This document shows, piece after piece, positions 1-9,503 of a stretch of 64,000 nt of DNA. Source of the stretch: Pedobacter sp. Leaf194 (GTDB taxonomy: Bacteria; Bacteroidota; Bacteroidia; Sphingobacteriales; Sphingobacteriaceae). The DNA lies in NCBI RefSeq assembly GCF_001423945.1, contig NZ_LMPU01000001.1:1361971-1425970 (forward strand). The letters are read 5' to 3'. A program made the translations under genes and the position numbers. Position 1 is the first letter of the stretch, and every line of letters starts with the position of its first letter. The notes beneath the pieces are model-generated. The model had not been told where the DNA came from and made no database searches. It was given only the letters and a program-made list of their open reading frames with translations.

Positions 1-544
1 CGTAGGCGTAAGCTTTAGGCCCATCAATTCCTTTACGTTCGTTCATCAATTGCTCAACCGCTTTAACTCCTGTTCCCGTAACCGATTGATAGGTAGAAAC
101 CACAACACGTTTAATTTTGTATTTGTCGTGCAGCGGTTTCAAAACCACCACCATTTGAATGGTAGAACAGTTTGGGTTCGCAATAATTTTATTATCGATA
201 GAAAGCTCGTGCGCATTTACTTCCGGTACAATTAATTTAATTGCCGGGTCCATTCTCCATGCAGAAGAATTATCGATAACTGTTGTTCCGGCTTCTTTAA
301 ACCGTGGCGCATGTTCTAACGATGTATTTCCACCGGCAGAGAACAAAGCGATATCTGGTCGCATGCCAATAGCAGTATCCATGCTAACGATTGGAAACTT
401 CTTACCCTTAAAAGTAATTTCCTTGCCAACACTCTTTTCTGATGCTACGGGAATTAACTCTGTTAAAGGGAAATTTCTTTCCTCCAATACTTTTAACATT
501 ACGGTACCAACCAAACCGGTTGCACCAACTACTGCTACTTTCAT
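1..544 (-). CDS. asd: aspartate-semialdehyde dehydrogenase, N-terminal part
   Basis: Reduces aspartyl phosphate to aspartate semialdehyde, the branch point to lysine, methionine and threonine. The start is the ATG at 544 and the gene runs off the left edge; 181 residues are visible, about half of the usual length. Seen: an N-terminal Rossmann motif (VGATGLVG), the catalytic cysteine at residue 126 in NPNCST, and TYQSVTGTG at 151-159, all diagnostic of the family. It is divergent from the gene beginning at 594. The assignment is firm. Confidence 0.95.
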   Translation of the reverse strand, partial: MKVAVVGATGLVGTVMLKVLEERNFPLTELIPVASEKSVGKEITFKGKKFPIVSMDTAIGMRPDIALFSAGGNTSLEHAPRFKEAGTTVIDNSSAWRMDPAIKLIVPEVNAHELSIDNKIIANPNCSTIQMVVVLKPLHDKYKIKRVVVSTYQSVTGTGVKAVEQLMNERKGIDGPKAYAY

Positions 545-593
545 TCTTAATTTTAATTATTATATTTATTAAACATTTGATATAAGCCCAAAT

Positions 594-3203
594 ATGAAGA
601 AAATTCTGCTTATATCCCTATTGTTATTTTCCAAAACTATCTTTTGCCAGGTTAATGATTCATTTTCTGACGGCAATTTCTCTCAAAATCCCCTCTGGAA
701 CGGTGATGTAAGTTACTTTCAGGTTAATCCTCAAAAGCAATTGCAATCGCAAGGGCAACAGCTTGCCTCGCAAACCATTTCGCTTTCCACGGCAAATCAG
801 TTAAGTTTAAACGCAAGCTGGACCTTTTTAGTGCGGTTAAATTTTAACCCGAGCACAACTAATTTTGTACGGATTTACCTCAGTGCCGACAAAGAAAACC
901 TGAAGGGCAGCTTAAATGGTTATTTTATTCAGATAGGGGAGACTGGAGCGGCCGATGCCTGCCACCTGTACAAGCAAACGGGAACTTCTACCGTACGTAT
1001 CCTCACAGGAAATCAAAAAACCAGGGCGAGTGCTGCTCTTTTTTTAGCAAGGATAAAAGTGACCAGAGACGCGTTTGGTAAATGGGATTTATTTACCGAC
1101 ATAACCGGTGGCAATAACTTCACCCTCGAGAAAAGCGTGGTCGACAAAAGTTTCGTAACATCCAGTTTCTCAGGTCTCGTTTGCAGATATGCCACCGCAT
1201 CAAGATACAACCAGTTCATATTTGACGATTTTAGCATCGATGATTTAACTGAGAATACAACACCGCCAACAATTAAAAGCGTATCTGTTGTTGATGGCTT
1301 CAATCTGGATATTACTTTCTCCAAACCTGTCGATTTAAGTTCGGCCAGCGCTGCAAATAACTATAACTTATCTGGTGGTTACGGTGCTCCAACAAGTGCT
1401 AGTTCTACTGCATTAGCCAATGTTTACAGGTTAACTTTCCCGAAAGAATTAATTTCTGGGAACTATACGTTGGGCGTTAATAATGTAAAAGATGTAACCG
1501 GTAATGGGATTGCCGCGAATAGTTTAATCAATTTTGTTCACATTAAAACTTACACGCCAAAATATGGCGATTTAGTTATTAACGAAATATTTGCCAATCC
1601 CTCGGGAAGCCCTTCCTTGCCACAGAAAGAATTTGTAGAAATCTGGAATACTACAAGTGAATACATTTTGACAGCAGGGTGGAAATACGCCGACCAAACC
1701 TCAACCTACACGTTTCTTCGCGACACGATTAAGCCAAATCAACACTTTATTCTTACCACACAAGCCGATGAATTGCTATTTAAACCCTATGGGAAAACCA
1801 TTGGAATTTCGCCATGGCCGAGTTTAAATAATGACAAAGATATGCTTACTTTAACTGACAACACGGGTAATCTTATTGATAAAGTTGCTTACTACGATAC
1901 CTGGTATAAAGATGAGCAAAAGAAAAAAGGCGGCTATAGCTTAGAGCTAGTCGACCCGAAAAATGTTTGTGGTGGCACGCAAAACTGGTCGGCCTCAAAT
2001 GATGTTTCGGGTGGCACCCCCGGAAAACCGAACTCGGTTTACCGTAGCCAGATAAGCAGCGAAATTCCAAAATTATTGTCGGCAAGCGTAATCGATAGTA
2101 TAACCGTCAGGGTAGAGTTTTCCAAGGCTATCGACAGCTTGTCGGCAGCTAATCCTGCTAGTTATTCAATAAACAATGGTATTGGCAACCCAAAGTCTGC
2201 CACAATTGAAGCCGGCTTTAATGTGTCAATCCTCAAATTTTCGTCTCAAATCACAAGAGGAGTAGAGCATAAATTAACGCTTACAAAACTTACAGACTGC
2301 GCCGGGAATGTTATTAGTGCAACAGAAAATACAGCAAAACTCTTCATAGCAAAGAAGATTGCTTTAAATGATATTCTGCTTTCTGAGGTGCTGTTCAATC
2401 CAAAAGTTGGAGGTGTAGACTTTGTAGAAATTTACAATAATTCAAATCAAGTCCTGGACTTAAAAGACGTGCAACTAGCTAATCTCGGTGCCGATGGGAA
2501 GGCGGCCAACATTTAAAATTTATCTGTTAAAACTACACTTATGTTGCCAAAAACCTACTGGGTTGCAAGTACGAATACGAGTAGCGTTAAGGCTGGCTAC
2601 ACCTGCGAAAACCCCGACAATTTTGTCCAGTTAAATGCGCTGCCATCTTATAATAACGATAAAGGGTCTGTAGTTTTATTAAGCAATAATCTTCAGCTCG
2701 ATAGATTTGACTACACAGAAAATATGCACATTGCGTTGCTGCAAGACCCGAACGGTGTGTCTTTAGAACGGATTTCGTTTACAAGAGGCGCAAATGAGCC
2801 GGGAAATTTTACATCTGCTGCTGCATCAGCAGGGTTTGGTACACCAACTTACAAAAATTCACAGAAAACAAATGGAGAGGAGCGATTCGTTAAACTTTTG
2901 AGTAAAACCTTTTCGCCCGATGGCGATAATTTTGAAGATGTACTGGTTCTCGATTATCAGGTCGCCGAAAATTCTACTTTTGCAACTGTTGCTGTCTATT
3001 CAGACAAAGGGCGCTTAGTTAAAAGTTTGCTGAGAAATCAAAGCATCGGTACGAAAGGCATTTTAAGATGGGATGGCTTTACGGATAACGGCCAGGCGGC
3101 ACCGATTGGAATTTATGTTGTCCTATTTGATGTTTTCGATTTGAATGGCAACACGCATCGATTTAAAAATACCTGTGTGTTGGCAGGAAAATTAAACAAG
3201 TAG
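594..3203 (+). pseudogene. secreted lamin-tail/Ig-like/FlgD-like protein, interrupted by an in-frame TAA
   Basis: A large exported protein that would be 869 residues if its single internal stop (TAA at 2514-2516, codon 641) were a sense codon. Reading continues in the same frame on both sides, so this is a nonsense change (for example AAA to TAA), not a frameshift. Domains: Sec signal peptide 1-19; a beta-rich N-terminal module to about 215; Ig-like (about 225-320); lamin-tail domain (about 325-475, INEIFANPSG and EFVEIWN); Ig-like (485-585); a second lamin-tail domain (from 590, LLSEVLFNPK and DFVEIYN) split by the stop; and a C-terminal FlgD-like module (FSPDGDNFED ... WDGFTDNGQ). Such proteins are usually surface or secreted in Bacteroidetes. 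It could be a true pseudogene, a sequencing error, or two separate polypeptides (the second could start at ATG 2541). No substrate can be named. Confidence 0.8.
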
Positions 3204-3241
3204 CATTCAGATTTGCAAGCTAGCCAAATTATTAATTTTTA

Positions 3242-3276
3242 AGGAGTTTGCATTGCCGACGCAACTGCAAACTCCT
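3242..3276. terminator. strong hairpin between convergent genes
   Basis: The 11-base arm AGGAGTTTGCA (3242-3252) pairs perfectly with TGCAAACTCCT (3266-3276). An inner TTGC/GCAA extends this to a 15-pair stem with a CGAC loop and one bulged base. It lies between the 3' ends of the lamin-tail gene and the TIM-barrel gene, so it probably ends transcription from both sides, although the flanking U-tracts are weak. Confidence 0.65.
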
Positions 3277-3290
3277 CAAAGTTTTCAATA

Positions 3291-4160
3291 TTATATTAGA
3301 TTAGCTTTAATGTATGCGCAGCTCGCAGCAACTGATTCAATAGGATTTGGGTTATAATTTGTTTCGTGCTCTACAAAATAGTGTTGCATGCCAGATAGTT
3401 TTGACTCAGCAAAAATTGCCTTAAAATCAATTGAACCCTTACCGATTTCAGTGTTCCATTCCGGTTTTGCCTTGTCCATATCTTTAACGTGCCACATCGT
3501 GAAGCGACCCGGATATTTTTTAAACAACGCAAGCGGATCGTTTCCAGAGCGTACGGCCCAGTACAAATCAAGCTCGAAATTAACAAGATTCTTATCTGTT
3601 TCGGTTAAATAAACATCATAACCTGTTGTATCACCAAGCTTTTTGAATTCAAAATCGTGGTTGTGATATGCAAACTTCAGTCCCGATTCCTTTGCCAAAG
3701 CAGCAACTTTGTTAAAATCATCTGCTACTTTTTTAAAACCATCGATGCCCTTAGCCATATCTACATGCGCACCAGCAATGGTGAAGTATTTTCCACCAAT
3801 TGCAGCTGAAGATTCTATATCAGCTTTAAGTTTATCTGTATTGCCGGTTTTGCTGAATTCATCCATACCGTAATGGCCGCTAGGTGCTTTCAAACCGTTG
3901 TCCTTTAACAAATTTTTGAACTCTTTAGGTGTTAAACCCCAAAATTTTCCATTAGCAAACCCATAGGTTTCAACTTCCTTAAAACCAGCCTGCGCAACTT
4001 TTTCAATTACACTCCGTACATCATTAGGTAACTCTTTGCGCAAAGAATATAATTGCAAGCCAACATTTTTCTTCACTTTATCAAATGCGAAAGATGGTAT
4101 CAGCAATGCTGCCCCTGCTGCTAAGCCGGCCTGTTTTATAAATGTTCTTCTAGAATTCAT
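3291..4160 (-). CDS. Tat-exported TIM-barrel sugar isomerase/epimerase (AP endonuclease 2 fold), copy A
   Basis: Predicted metal-dependent sugar isomerase/epimerase of the xylose-isomerase-like TIM-barrel family, 289 residues. The N-terminus has a textbook Tat signal (SRRTFIK at 3-9, then a hydrophobic stretch), so it acts in the periplasm. Candidate metal or active-site residues: the YHNHDFEF motif (165-172), ELDLYW (196-201), H224 in MWHVKDMDK, and E264 in FVEHE. It is closely related to its upstream neighbour (identical stretches such as GRFTMWHVKDMDK), so the pair arose by tandem duplication; 12 bases separate them. It is the last gene of the minus-strand cluster that also carries a GMC oxidoreductase and a DUF1080 protein, which suggests it acts on oxidised (3-keto) sugars. 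The exact reaction is not known. Confidence 0.85.
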   Translation of the reverse strand: MNSRRTFIKQAGLAAGAALLIPSFAFDKVKKNVGLQLYSLRKELPNDVRSVIEKVAQAGFKEVETYGFANGKFWGLTPKEFKNLLKDNGLKAPSGHYGMDEFSKTGNTDKLKADIESSAAIGGKYFTIAGAHVDMAKGIDGFKKVADDFNKVAALAKESGLKFAYHNHDFEFKKLGDTTGYDVYLTETDKNLVNFELDLYWAVRSGNDPLALFKKYPGRFTMWHVKDMDKAKPEWNTEIGKGSIDFKAIFAESKLSGMQHYFVEHETNYNPNPIESVAASCAYIKANLI

Positions 4161-4172
4161 GGTAGGCTTAAG

Positions 4173-5036
4173 TTAAATCAGTTCTTTTTTTATGTAAGCA
4201 CAACTGGCAGCAACGGATTCGATTGGATTTGGCTTATAATTGGTTTCGTGCTCTACAAAGAAGTGCTTCATGCCGGAAAGCTTTGCTGCGGCGAAAATGC
4301 TTTTAAAGTTAATAGAACCTTGACCAACCTCGGTGTTCCACTCTTTTTTGTTTTTATCCATGTCTTTAACATGCCACATGGTAAAGCGGCCCGGGTTTTC
4401 CTGAAAAAGTTTTATCGGATCTTTTCCAGAGCGGACAACCCAGTACAAATCCAGTTCAAAATCGACCAGGCTTTTATCGGTTCCGGTTAATAAAATCTCA
4501 TAACCAGTTGTGTCTCCATGTTTATCAAACTCGAAGTTGTGGTTATGGTATGCCAAACGAATTCCGGCATCTTTGCAAACCTGCCCGGCTTTATTAATTT
4601 TTATTGCTAATTTTTTATAGTCGTCGGCCGTTTTTCTAATGCTTTCATCCAACCATGGAACAGTAACATATTCACTTCCTAAAACTTTTGCAGCGGCTAT
4701 CGCGGCATTAAGTTCTGCTTCATTATCATTAATTAGATAACTATAATGGCCACTAACAGCTTTCAGACCGTTGTCGTCCAGGATTTTTTTTAATTCCTGA
4801 GGCGTTAAGCCCCAAAATTGATCTTTTATGGAAAAACCGTAAGTTTCTACTTCCTTAAACCCAGCTTTAGCTACTTTTTCCAGAACACCTTTTACATCTT
4901 TTGGAAGATCATCACGAAGTGAGTACAATTGAAGTCCGACAACCTGTTCGCGTGCAGCAAATGCAAATGAAGGCGCTAAAAGTGCAGCTGCAGCCACCAT
5001 GCTGCTATTTAGTAAAAAATTTCTTCTGGATATCAT
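4173..5036 (-). CDS. Tat-exported TIM-barrel sugar isomerase/epimerase, copy B
   Basis: 287-residue paralogue of the following gene, with the same fold and motifs (YHNHNFEF, ELDLYW, MWHVKDMDK, FVEHE). The start is the ATG at 5036, giving MISRRNFLL, a Tat signal; an upstream TTG at 5054 would overlap the preceding gene and spoil the signal. The stop of the preceding hydroxypyruvate isomerase-like gene is 5 bases upstream, so the two are cotranscribed. Residue differences from copy A lie mainly in the 100-145 region, where substrate loops are expected, so the two copies may handle different sugars or epimers. Function is by family only. Confidence 0.85.
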   Translation of the reverse strand: MISRRNFLLNSSMVAAAALLAPSFAFAAREQVVGLQLYSLRDDLPKDVKGVLEKVAKAGFKEVETYGFSIKDQFWGLTPQELKKILDDNGLKAVSGHYSYLINDNEAELNAAIAAAKVLGSEYVTVPWLDESIRKTADDYKKLAIKINKAGQVCKDAGIRLAYHNHNFEFDKHGDTTGYEILLTGTDKSLVDFELDLYWVVRSGKDPIKLFQENPGRFTMWHVKDMDKNKKEWNTEVGQGSINFKSIFAAAKLSGMKHFFVEHETNYKPNPIESVAASCAYIKKELI

Positions 5037-5041
5037 AATTT

Positions 5042-5932
5042 TTAAATATCGCAAATTGAAATGGCTTTTTTTAGCGAAGCCAGTTTATCTGCATTTTTAG
5101 GTATAAATTCTTGTGCTACGAAACCTTTGAAGCCTGTTTCGAATATGGCTTTCATTATTGCGGGGTAGTAAAGTTCCTGACAATCATCAATCTCATTTCT
5201 ACCTGGTACGCCGGCCGTGTGGTAATGAGCAATGTAATTATGGCTGCTTTTGATTGTACTGATAACATTACCTTCATCAATCTGCATGTGATAAATGTCG
5301 TATAGCAGTTTAAAGTTCTCAGAACCTACACGTTTACAGAGTTCTACACCCCATGGCGTAGTATCACATTGATAATCTTTATGATTAACCTTGCTATTTA
5401 AAAGCTCCATCACTAAAATAACACCATGTTTTTCGGCGAGTGGCATTAACTTTTTCAATCCCTCAGCGCAATTATTCCATCCCGTTTCATCATCTTTGCC
5501 CCGGCGATTTCCACTAAAGCAAATCAGATTTTTGTAACCTGCAGCCGCCACCAAAGGGATCATCTCCGTATAACTGGCAATTAGCTGGTCATGAAATTTC
5601 TTATCGTTAAAACCATCAACAAGGTTGATTTCTGCGCCATTACACATGCTCGATGTTAAGCCATGCTTTTTCAACGTAGGCCAATCCTTAGGTCCAACCA
5701 AGTCTATTCCGGTTATACCAAGCTTTTTTGCTTCAATGCAAAGCGTTTCCACATCCAGACTACTGAAACACCACCTGCAAACAGCGTGATTAATGTTTCC
5801 TTTCAGTTTGAATTGTTTAGTTAAATCTTCTTCAGCCATAGCCAATGCAGAAAAACCGGAAGTAACACCTATTGCGGCTGTACCGGCAATGATATTTTTC
5901 AAGGCGTTTCTTCTGTTTAATTTCGATTGCAT
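5042..5932 (-). CDS. hydroxypyruvate isomerase-like TIM-barrel protein, exported
   Basis: 296 residues, a TIM-barrel of the hydroxypyruvate isomerase/sugar epimerase group, less related to the two downstream genes. The N-terminus carries NRRNALK followed by a hydrophobic segment ending near AMAEE, a Tat-like signal. Likely metal ligands are the Glu in LVMELLNSK, the Asp in LLYDIYHMQ, the His in AHYHTAGVPGR, and the Glu in VAQEFIPK. It is separated by only 2 bases from the MFS permease gene upstream. The family is reliable; hydroxypyruvate itself is not necessarily the substrate. In this context a keto-sugar is more likely (inference). Confidence 0.8.
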   Translation of the reverse strand: MQSKLNRRNALKNIIAGTAAIGVTSGFSALAMAEEDLTKQFKLKGNINHAVCRWCFSSLDVETLCIEAKKLGITGIDLVGPKDWPTLKKHGLTSSMCNGAEINLVDGFNDKKFHDQLIASYTEMIPLVAAAGYKNLICFSGNRRGKDDETGWNNCAEGLKKLMPLAEKHGVILVMELLNSKVNHKDYQCDTTPWGVELCKRVGSENFKLLYDIYHMQIDEGNVISTIKSSHNYIAHYHTAGVPGRNEIDDCQELYYPAIMKAIFETGFKGFVAQEFIPKNADKLASLKKAISICDI

Positions 5933-5934
5933 TT

Positions 5935-7173
5935 TTAAATTGTTTTAGGCTCTATTTCGGCTTTAGTTTTATCATTAAAAACCAATGCGAAAAGTATAAA
6001 TACTAACAAAGCGATACCGGCCGGGATTATCCAAACCATTTTCCAATCGATAACACCTTCGGCTGATTTATAGGCATCTGAAATTTTTCCTGCCACGGCA
6101 AATCCGATAAGCATGCCAACACCATATGTAGCCAGCGTAATTAAGCCTTGCGCAGAACTTTTAAAGCGTTCGCCGGCTTTAGAGTTGGTATAAATCTGGC
6201 CGGATACAAAGAAGAAATCATAACAAACACCATGTAAAGCAATCCCTAAAATTAGCATAAAGCTTAATTCTCCCGCGTTTCCATACGCAAACAAGGCATA
6301 ACGTACCGCCCAGGCCAACATACCGACCAAAATGGTCATTTTAAAGCCGAACCGCTTAAAGAACACTGGTATAAATAATAAGAAAATTACCTCCGACGCC
6401 TGACCAATCGTCATTTTTCCGGTTGGGTTATCCATACCGATATCCGATAGGAATGGATTGGCATTTTGGTAATAGAAGGCAAGCGGGATACAAATCAATA
6501 TTGATGAAATGAAGAAAATTAGAAAGTTTTTGTCTTTCAATAGTTTCAATGCATCTAAGCCTAACACATCAGAAACCGTAATTTTTTCGCCAGTAACTTT
6601 TGGTGGTGTTTTAGGCAGCGTAAAGCTGAATAGTCCTAAAACCAACGACACGATGCCAGCCATTAAAAATGTGTTTCTCAACAGTCCCGATTCAGTTCCT
6701 TCTTTCGAATCCCAGTGGAAGAAAAAGCTGATAAGTAATCCAGCTGCAATCCAGCCGATAGTTCCCCAGATGCGAATGTTAGAAAACTCTTTTTCCGGGT
6801 CTTTCATCTGATTGAATGAAACAGAATTAACCAGTGCAAGTGTAGGCATAAACAAAATCATGTAGCCTAAAACGTAAGGATAAAAGACGCTGATTTCTGT
6901 GGCATTATACATTTGATACATCAAAATTGCACCAATAATGTGTAAAACACCTAAAATTCTTTCTGCATTAAAATATCTATCAGCAATTAAGCCGACAATA
7001 AAAGGCGCAATAATTGCCCCCCAGGATTGCGTCGAAAATACAGCGCCGGTTTCAGCACCGGTTGCTTTTAAGTTGTTACCCAGAAAAGTGCCTAAAGTAA
7101 CAAACCATGCGCCCCAGATAAAAAATTCCAGGAACATCATAAAAGAGAGTTTAAAGCGAGTAGTGCTATTCAT
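5935..7173 (-). CDS. MFS permease of the nucleoside:H+ symporter (NupG-like) family
   Basis: 412-residue inner-membrane protein with about 12 hydrophobic segments. The N-terminal FFIWGAWFVTLGTFL and the central SFNQMKDPEKEFSNIRIWGTIGWI are typical of the Nuc_H_symport family. In Bacteroidetes, members sit mostly beside sugar isomerases and oxidoreductases rather than nucleoside genes. Here the protein is embedded between TIM-barrel enzymes and a DUF1080 protein, so it probably imports the product of the periplasmic steps. Naming it a nucleoside transporter on family alone would be misleading. Start ATG at 7173. Confidence 0.85.
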   Translation of the reverse strand: MNSTTRFKLSFMMFLEFFIWGAWFVTLGTFLGNNLKATGAETGAVFSTQSWGAIIAPFIVGLIADRYFNAERILGVLHIIGAILMYQMYNATEISVFYPYVLGYMILFMPTLALVNSVSFNQMKDPEKEFSNIRIWGTIGWIAAGLLISFFFHWDSKEGTESGLLRNTFLMAGIVSLVLGLFSFTLPKTPPKVTGEKITVSDVLGLDALKLLKDKNFLIFFISSILICIPLAFYYQNANPFLSDIGMDNPTGKMTIGQASEVIFLLFIPVFFKRFGFKMTILVGMLAWAVRYALFAYGNAGELSFMLILGIALHGVCYDFFFVSGQIYTNSKAGERFKSSAQGLITLATYGVGMLIGFAVAGKISDAYKSAEGVIDWKMVWIIPAGIALLVFILFALVFNDKTKAEIEPKTI

Positions 7174-7255
7174 TTGGTTATTTGGTTTAGAAAAAGTTAA
7201 TAGAGGTATAAGGCGGCAACTCAGTTAATTTGCACCGCCACTTAAAATGTCTTTG

Positions 7256-7936
7256 TTATAGTTCTTTTATTGAAATGTTTTTATACCAAACTTCGTCGCC
7301 ATGATCTTGCAGGGCGATTTTGCCTGTTTTAAAAGTGCCCCAATCTTTCCAGGTTGCAAATTTACTTCCTGAAACCAGCGCTTTCCAGTTGTCATCCCAC
7401 AATGTGGTTTTTACAACGGTAACGCCATTCAATATCAAGGTTAAATTACCTTTTTTGCTTATGATTTCTGCAGAATTCCATTCGCCAACTGGCTTAACGA
7501 GCTCAGAAGAACTTTTAACTAAATCGTATAAATCACCTGCACGGTGTTTTGTAATTTTTCCATCTGGATGGCCATCGTTATCGATAACCTGCATTTCCAA
7601 ACCAGTTGAATAGGTTGCGCCAAACTTAGGATCTTCGTGAACATAAAAGATTAAACCGCTATTCGCTTTTGGAGCAACTTTCCAATCATACTTCAGGTGA
7701 AAATCTCCGTAGGCTTTATTTGTAACCAAATCGCCGCCGCCATCTTTACCTTTTGTGGCTAAATCGAGATGCAATGCGCCATCTTGAACTTGCCATGCAC
7801 TGCCCACGGTGGCTTTGTTGTAAGTATGCCAGCCGGTAGTCGTTTTGCCATCAAATAGTGGCTTAAAACCTTTTTGAGCACGCGATATTTGGGTTACTGC
7901 CAATAAAATACAGGCAGAAAACAATATTTTTTTCAT
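7256..7936 (-). CDS. DUF1080 (3-keto-disaccharide hydrolase family) secreted protein
   Basis: 226 residues: Sec signal peptide (about 1-20, ending SRAQ), then one concanavalin-like DUF1080 domain opening with GFKPLFDGKTTTGW. Internal family hallmarks include GLIFYVHEDPKFG and GLEMQVIDNDGHPDG, and it closes with VWYKNISIKEL. Pfam now names this family 3-keto-disaccharide hydrolase, and members act on glycosides already oxidised at C3. That matches the GMC oxidoreductase/cytochrome c genes upstream in the same cluster. The hairpin at 7963-7997 separates it from the Gfo/Idh/MocA gene upstream. It could act as a hydrolase or an eliminase/hydratase; the sequence alone does not decide. Confidence 0.85.
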   Translation of the reverse strand: MKKILFSACILLAVTQISRAQKGFKPLFDGKTTTGWHTYNKATVGSAWQVQDGALHLDLATKGKDGGGDLVTNKAYGDFHLKYDWKVAPKANSGLIFYVHEDPKFGATYSTGLEMQVIDNDGHPDGKITKHRAGDLYDLVKSSSELVKPVGEWNSAEIISKKGNLTLILNGVTVVKTTLWDDNWKALVSGSKFATWKDWGTFKTGKIALQDHGDEVWYKNISIKEL

Positions 7937-7962
7937 TATAATTTATTTACTGTTACTACAAT

Positions 7963-7997
7963 TTACCGGGCAAAAATAAAGTCAATTTGCCCGGTAA
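7963..7997 (-). other. intercistronic hairpin
   Basis: TTACCGGGCAAA (7963-7974) is the perfect reverse complement of TTTGCCCGGTAA (7986-7997), with further pairing outside (acaa/ttgt). It sits between the stop of the Gfo/Idh/MocA gene and the start of the DUF1080 gene. There is no clear U-tract, so an mRNA-processing or stability element is as likely as a terminator. Confidence 0.6.
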
Positions 7998-8018
7998 GTT
8001 GTAAATAATGTGGTTTTA

Positions 8019-9476
8019 TTAAAGTGTTAAACTATTCCAGCCTTTACGATATTCGCGTTTCACGAACTGGTTGGCTTCGTCGAAATTGGTGATTTTCATG
8101 TTATCATTATCCCAAAGCATTTTCATGTAACGACCAGGATAGGTAACTTTCCCGTTTACGGTTTTTTGGATATCGAAACTTCTGATTGCTAAATTGGCCA
8201 TTAGTAATGCTTCTGTTAACGGGCCGGCAATTTCAAATGGAGAACTAACTTCCTGCTTGCCGTAACCAGCAATTGCAGCTTCTACCCATTGTTTATAGTG
8301 TCCGTTTGCGCCATCGGGAACTCGTGCATATTTTGCGGCTACTTTGATGTCGTTATTCCTGCTTAGTGGTAAAAGTTTCGGATTTGCACTGTAAGTTTCG
8401 CTCATCATTTTACCTTTCGTACCGATAAACAGTGTACCGTTTCCACCATCGCCAAAGGTTTCATTTGCTTCGAGCTCTTGAGGCCGTTCTGGTTGTATAC
8501 CCCCGTCCATCCAATGCAATGTTACATCGCCTTTGGTTTTATTGGTTTTAGGGAATTTTAAAGTTACATGGCTAGAAGGCGGGCAGCTTTCCGGAAAGTA
8601 ACCGCGTTTAAACTCATCAACGTAAACAGAGCCAACGCTGGCTTCAACTTCTTTTGCATACTTTAAATTTAATACACTAAATGGTGCCTCAATCAGGTGG
8701 CAGCCCATATCGCCTAAAGCGCCGGTTCCGTAATCCCACCAGCCACGCCAGTTAAATGGAACCAGTTTATCAACATAGTCTTTCTCAGGAGCCGTTCCAA
8801 GCCATAAGTTCCAGTCCAGTTCTTTTGGAATTTCTGCTTTTTTATCAGGCCATGGAATACCTTGAGGCCAAACCGGGCGATTTGTCCATGCGTAAACCGT
8901 GTGTACATCGCCAATAAGCCCGGCTTCATACCACTCCTTCATTTGGCGGGGACCATCATTAGATGCACCCTGATTACCCATTTGAGTTACTACTTTGTAT
9001 TTTTTTGCTGCTGCGGTTAAAATACGAGCTTCGTAAATGTCGTGTGTTAATGGCTTTTGCACATACACATGCTTACCTAGCTGCATCGCCGCCAGAGCTT
9101 GAACGGCATGGTTATGATCGGGCGTAGAAACGGAAACTGCATCAAAGTTTTTATGTTCTTTATCTAGCAATTCTCTCCAGTCTTTATAATATTTTGCCTT
9201 CGGAAAAGCTTTTACACTTGCTGCAGCTCTTCTATCGTCAACATCACATAAGAAAGCGATATCGGCCTTGCCGCTTTTCGCAAACATTGCGATATCACTT
9301 TGCCCTTTACCACCCGCACCGATACCGGCAACGAGTAAGCGATCGCTTGGTGCTAAAAATCCTCTTCCACCTAAAACATGGCGTGGAACAATCATAAATG
9401 CAGCGGCAGCGATGGCGCTGGTTTTAATAAAATCACGGCGGTTACCCGTGTTTTTATTTTCTTGCTCTGTTTTCAT
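8019..9476 (-). CDS. Gfo/Idh/MocA family oxidoreductase with Tat signal
   Basis: 485-residue NAD(P)-dependent sugar oxidoreductase-type protein. A Tat signal (NRRDFIK at 12-18, then AIAAAAFMIVP) precedes a Rossmann domain (LLVAGIGAGGKG) and the family lysine-proline motif (VQKPLTHDI). The C-terminal alpha/beta domain includes GDMGCHLIEAPF, where the His is usual at the active site. Exported Gfo/Idh/MocA proteins are common in Bacteroidetes and Planctomycetes; how they keep their cofactor is family knowledge (tightly bound NAD). It lies 27 bases downstream of the cytochrome c gene. Likely role: oxidation or reduction of a hydroxyl or keto group of a glycoside in the periplasm. The substrate is unknown. 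Confidence 0.87.
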   Translation of the reverse strand: MKTEQENKNTGNRRDFIKTSAIAAAAFMIVPRHVLGGRGFLAPSDRLLVAGIGAGGKGQSDIAMFAKSGKADIAFLCDVDDRRAAASVKAFPKAKYYKDWRELLDKEHKNFDAVSVSTPDHNHAVQALAAMQLGKHVYVQKPLTHDIYEARILTAAAKKYKVVTQMGNQGASNDGPRQMKEWYEAGLIGDVHTVYAWTNRPVWPQGIPWPDKKAEIPKELDWNLWLGTAPEKDYVDKLVPFNWRGWWDYGTGALGDMGCHLIEAPFSVLNLKYAKEVEASVGSVYVDEFKRGYFPESCPPSSHVTLKFPKTNKTKGDVTLHWMDGGIQPERPQELEANETFGDGGNGTLFIGTKGKMMSETYSANPKLLPLSRNNDIKVAAKYARVPDGANGHYKQWVEAAIAGYGKQEVSSPFEIAGPLTEALLMANLAIRSFDIQKTVNGKVTYPGRYMKMLWDNDNMKITNFDEANQFVKREYRKGWNSLTL

Positions 9477-9503
9477 TATTCAATAGGGTTTGTTATCAGG
9501 TTG

